The position numbers were made by a program, and so were the translations under genes. A stretch of 64,000 nucleotides of DNA, from contig QVOM02000073.1 in NCBI GenBank assembly GCA_003586115.2, positions 40,091,192-40,155,191 of the forward strand, written 5' to 3'. Each line of letters starts with the position of its first letter. Positions within the stretch are counted from its first letter, which is position 1. The notes under the pieces are model-generated. The model saw only the letters and a list, made by a program, of their open reading frames with translations. It was not told where the DNA came from and made no database searches. Source of the stretch: Salvator merianae (lineage: Eukaryota > Chordata > Lepidosauria > Squamata > Teiidae). Of this stretch, positions 59,918 through 64,000 are shown in pieces.

Positions 59918-61294
59918 TACTCAGATGCCATGTATCATGAATAGGGACCATTGGGTCTGCAGCAGAAATCCAACCTTGTCTGCTCAGTAACCAGAAGCAA
60001 GGAGAGAGGGAAATACCTCTTCCTGAGTGATTCAGTAGTGACAAAACTGCAGAGCAGCACAGAAATGATATTCAGCAGGAGCTAAGCCACAGGGCATTGC
60101 AAAAGTTATCTTTGGGAGAAGCAGGGCTTCTTTCTTTCTTTCTTTCTTTCTTTCTTTGCAGGAGGAGGAGGCAAATATTTTCCTCAGCAGCCATGATCTC
60201 AGGCCAATACTAGGCTTAGTGTGGGAGCAAGGGAGAAACAGTATGCTGAAGGTTCCAGTGGTCCAATGATGGCCAGCTACTAGTCAGTTCTTTGCAGTTT
60301 CAGCAGGGTAGGATGTATGATCTTGAGGTGCACTCTTCTTTATCAAAGTCAAGTGAGTTTCAGCAAATGGTACTGGAATCCAGCATAGGTTCACCAGCAA
60401 AAGGAGTGAGGGAAGACCACCCAATGAATGGGGGGAAATGTGGGCTTTTTATAAACTTTGGGAGCTATATTGGAGCAACAACAAGCAGGGAATTGGTGGA
60501 AAAATGGATTGAAAAACTGCAAGTTTGATTGGTCAAAAGTAAAGTTCAAAATTCAAGTGGCAGGCAATCAGGGAGGAAACATGAGGTTTTCAAAAGCTGC
60601 ATACAAGGTTTTTTACTAGTAAGGAGGAGAACAAGCAAATAGGGGTAGAGATAAACTAATAGTTGGGCCATCACACAGGATAACACAAACCAAGTTTAAG
60701 TTTAAGAGAAAACCTTTTTGCTATGTCCTGAGATGTGTTACCAAGCAAGACCAGGTGTTTACATTACTATCACAGCTGTCTGATTGAATGAAGTTGGCTG
60801 GGCTAGCTGTGTTGTCATTTCATCTCCAATCTATTTTTTCTAACCCAGAATGTTTATGAGAGTGAGGAGGAGCTGACTGGCATGTGGACAACCTGCAAAC
60901 TATCTCTAAACTATTTCTAAGCCACCTTAGGGGTGCTATTTATTTTATTTTACTGTGGTTGAACACAGTCTATGTTGGAGTTTCAGCATCTGCTTAAATA
61001 TTCGTGAACTCATGCAATTACTGGTTACTGTCTGGCTCTTTCTTGGCATTTTGAGTCAATTTTATTCTTCTAATCTTTTATCACTGTGAACTGTCATGGG
61101 ATTCACAAAGAAGGATGCTATAGAGAGTTTTTAAATAAATAACTTTAATGTTATGGATTGGTAAGACTTTACTAGCCTATTAGTTTTATCTGTAGCCACA
61201 TTCTGTGTTGGGGCCGTGGCTGTTAGAGAAAAGCTGTCAAATCCGGTTAATGTATTTTTCTCTTGGCAAAGGCTAAACTAATTGCTGCTATTAT
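59918..61294. other. No gene; (TTTC)n tract
   Basis: About 1.4 kb with a TTTC run at 60128-60157 and otherwise no coding or transposon signature. Confidence 0.5.
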
Positions 61295-62621
61295 GGGCCT
61301 TTTCTGCAGTGCAACCCAGTCTAAACAGTTCAAAATGGCTCCCTAGACTGGGCAGTGGTAGACCTTTTCAAAAAAGGTCTGCTGCCATTCTAATCATGAC
61401 TGAACCAGACCAGGAGGTATGTATGAGCCTTTTCGCACTTGGTAGTAGCAAGAATGCTTGTTAGCCAAGTGCGTTTGGACTGGAAGAAGGCCACAGTGAC
61501 CGCGAGTGGACTTCAGCTGCTCCTGATCAGTACTACCAGTGGTTCACTAAAAAGTAGTCTGCAACCTTACCTGAAGCTCAAACTGAGCTTTGGGTAAGCT
61601 TGCATTTGCACTTATCTGTACCATGGTGGTGGCCATCTTTCATGCGATGTGCCCATCACACATGCATGATCCCACAGTCACGCATGCGCGATGAGGCAGT
61701 TGGGCCCAACTGGACTTGCAGGACACCCCAATCAGGCTCGCGATGCCCCAATCAGACCTGTAACACTGGATGGGGCTGTGCTGCCCCCAACCGGCATTCT
61801 GGTGCCCAATCAGGCACGTGCTGGACGGTGGCAGTGGCAGTGGCTGGCAAGTGTTGAGCTACTGCCATGGCAACTGGGAGGCCTGGGCGCAATTTCACCT
61901 GTGCACTGGGCCCATTGAGATAGTGCCATCAATGGGCCCAGCATGCAGACATGATCTGCCATCATGTCTGCACATTGTACGGGCCTCCTGGCTGCCATGG
62001 CAGCAGCCCAGTGCTTGCTGGTCACTGCTGCAGCAACCACCGGCGCATGCCTGATTGGGGACCAGAACACCGGATGGGGCACAGTGCGGCTCCATCCAGC
62101 TCCACAGGCCCAATCAGAGTGTTGAGGGCCCAACTGGGGCATCACACAGGTACAATCAGGCCTGTGCAATGGGCTAGGCCCCGTTGCCCCATCGTGCATG
62201 CACGCGCAGGCGCTGGCCACCATGGCAGTGATTGGATGCTTGCTGGCCACTACTGTGGTGAGGATCAGGCACGGCTACCAGCATTTGGACACATGAACAC
62301 CAGTAGCCCACTTCAGGTAGGTTTTTAAACCCCATAGTGCAGATGGTGTCTGCATGTTGGGGTCTATTCCACCTTAGAATGGGCTAATTAACCCATTCTA
62401 AGGTGGAAAGTGTGAAAAGGCCCCATGTCTCTATGAGCCAGTTTACCTCAGGAAAACTGCCCCACAAAACTGCCCCACTAAAATGGGTCCCGTGGGAGCT
62501 CCAAGGCTAGAAAGTTTAGCTTTTAGCCATTGGAGAATGCAGAGGCTGGCTCCAAAGATCATGTGATCTTCAGAACCAGCACAGGGCTTGTTCCAGGACA
62601 GCCTTTCAAGTGCAAAAGGCT
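61295..62621. mobile_element. Group D foldback element split by a group C element
   Basis: The left part (61295-61424) starts GGGCCTTTTCTGCAGTG and has 'ggtagaccttttcaaaaaaggtct'. The right part (62425-62621) has 'gagccagtttacct', 'aaaatgggtcccgtgggag' and ends TTTCAAGTGCAAAAGGCTC. The two join to the same order as in the 16294 copy. Confidence 0.65.
61425..62424. mobile_element. Group C foldback transposon, complete, 1.0 kb, GC-rich
   Basis: It begins GAGCCTTTTCGCACTTGG and ends with the palindrome GAATGGGCTAATTAACCCATTC, then GTGGAAAGTGTGAAAAGGCCCC. The core shares 'ctggatgggg', 'ccccaatcagg' and 'cgcatgc' words with 29668-30706. The overlapping frames of 94-146 residues on both strands come from the palindromic core. 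It is inserted in a group D element. No clean 8-bp target duplication is visible. Confidence 0.78.
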
Positions 62622-64000
62622 CATTGTGGGACAGTAGGAGCAGTCCTACTGGATGAGGCCAATAAGGTGAGTGTGGAATAAGATGTAATATTATTACTAA
62701 CCTCTTCTGGTAGAATAACTACATTGAATATTGCTAATTCCCAACTACTGTTCATTTTAATAGAAATGTAATAAAGTAGATTTCTCTTTTAACTCCTGCT
62801 CGGAACCTGGAATAAGTCTTATGTATCACTGTGTACTTTAAAAATGTGCTAAAATCCTACACATTTGATTTTTATTGATAACTTTACTTGCTTGAGTGTA
62901 GGTGGGTGATATAAGTGGGTACAGCTTACCTCCCACAACTAAGGTATACAACTTCTAGTCTGTTTTTGTACAAAATCCAGTTGTAACATAATTCTCCACA
63001 CCCACAAAACATATGTGAAATGGTCTTATGTTCTTATGTCTGGAATTGCCATCGGAATACTAAACTCTTTCTAGCATGAATGAATGATGAAAGGGCCAGA
63101 AGAAATGAGAAGGAAAATATACTGGAAATAACTAGGACAAATATTTGAGACCATTCTTATTTATTTACTCTGCATCTAAGTATAATGAGATTTGCCTGTT
63201 CATTGGCATTGGTGGCACAAGCATAACATGTGAAAAGCAAACTATGCATATCAAGACTGAAATTAACAAAAAAATATTACATGGAGAAAATGTCCAGTGG
63301 GACTTGCAGATGTTTCCCTTCCTTCCTTCCTTCCTTCCTTCCTTCCTTCCTTCCTTCCTTCCTTCCTTCCTTGATACATATAAGCAAGAGTCATATTCAG
63401 CAAGTTATAATGCATAAAAATAAAAATCAGCACCATCCAAATTATAATGCAAAATGTTCAGAAAGTTCTAATGCAAAATTTCTGCTGAACTGTATAAAAT
63501 AAAAATCAGCACCATCTGAATCCAGAATTGTGGAAACTTTATGCTAAAGTTGTATTTTGTTCCCATGCTAGAAAACTTTCATCTCCTGTTTAGTGTCTGT
63601 GCAGATGATCACTAGTAACTCTGGTTCATGTATAGCCCAAGATTACAAAAGCTAGAATAGCAGTTATTATAAGCAGGGCTGTTGCTTTGTGATCTTTTAG
63701 AGAACATTTTAAAACTGCACACTGAAACAAATGCTAACGCAGAAAGTGCTAACCCAAGAATTTTTAAAACAAGGTGATTTTTAAATAGATACACAAAACA
63801 AACACAATTTAACTGACAAAATATTAGCCTGAAGGAATTGCCCATACTTTATATTATGAGGATAGTTGAGCAACTGGCAAAAATAGACAGCTAGGTGTTT
63901 TAAATAAAGTAAGGAGATCTGCACATACGTGTGCATAAAAATCTAATAAAGTGAGAAATAAAATGAAAACATATCATAGGTTTGAATGCCTACATGGAAA
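62622..64000. other. No gene seen
   Basis: AT-rich DNA to the window end. A short CR1-tail-like 'cttatgttcttatg' lies at 63025-63038. Frames overlapping the TTCC microsatellite are not real. Confidence 0.45.
63315..63372. repeat. (TTCC)n microsatellite
   Basis: A tetranucleotide run of about 58 bases. Confidence 0.97.

Noticed and set aside
61810..62250. 146-residue frame with overlapping frames on the other strand
   Set aside because: Same cause: it falls inside the 61425-62424 foldback element, with competing frames in all phases.
1..64000. CRISPR array or bacterial-type operon
   Set aside because: No spaced direct repeats of the right form. The repeats present are microsatellites, MITEs and retroelements of a vertebrate genome.

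Overview
The window looks like intergenic or intronic DNA from an amniote, most likely a squamate (lizard-type) reptile. The evidence is CR1/L3-like, L2-like and L1-like LINE fragments, a tRNA-headed SINE ending in a long (TTC)n tract, many AC/TTTC/TTCC/ATT microsatellites and a very large load of short foldback DNA transposons. I found no convincing host protein-coding gene, rRNA, true tRNA or CRISPR array. Almost all open frames are short, lack family signatures or lie inside repeats. Species and chromosome context cannot be told from the sequence.

The most gene-like object is on the minus strand at 39324-40800. It is a long, intronless coding region interrupted by an in-frame TGA (40435-40437), a TAA (39796-39798) and one frameshift just after it. 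The three pieces join into one protein of about 480 residues. It resembles a widely scattered uncharacterised family that I recall from insects, cnidarians and fish. It has acidic residues, a CxxC and a downstream His arranged like a DDE (RNase H-fold) transposase. I call it a decayed DNA-transposon gene. A CR1 LINE (40822-42577) sits directly upstream of its 5' end.

Layout. 1-12 kb: a GC-rich hAT-like end, foldback elements, a CR1 copy interrupted by an L2 3' end, and AC/GT microsatellites. 12-24 kb: an LTR-like copy, L1 fragments, a duplicated 0.85-0.9 kb composite unit (one copy carrying an L1 insertion with an 11-bp target duplication), a reverse-strand SINE and a possible Penelope-like remnant. 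24-37 kb: more foldback elements including a 1-kb GC-rich one, L2 pieces and further LTR-like copies. 37-46 kb: the transposase-like pseudogene, CR1, and two L1 copies in opposite orientation with a SINE inside one. 46-64 kb: sparse AT-rich DNA, a degenerate LTR, an 82-bp near-perfect duplication, a reverse CR1 3' end, a 66-bp tandem duplication and a nested pair of foldback elements (61.3-62.6 kb).

The recurrent theme is a set of four foldback groups (called A-D here) with very different interiors but a common terminus close to GGGCCTTTCTGCACTT. They were probably mobilised by one transposase source that is not in this window. All family names rest on recalled consensus features and visible motifs, not on a database search.
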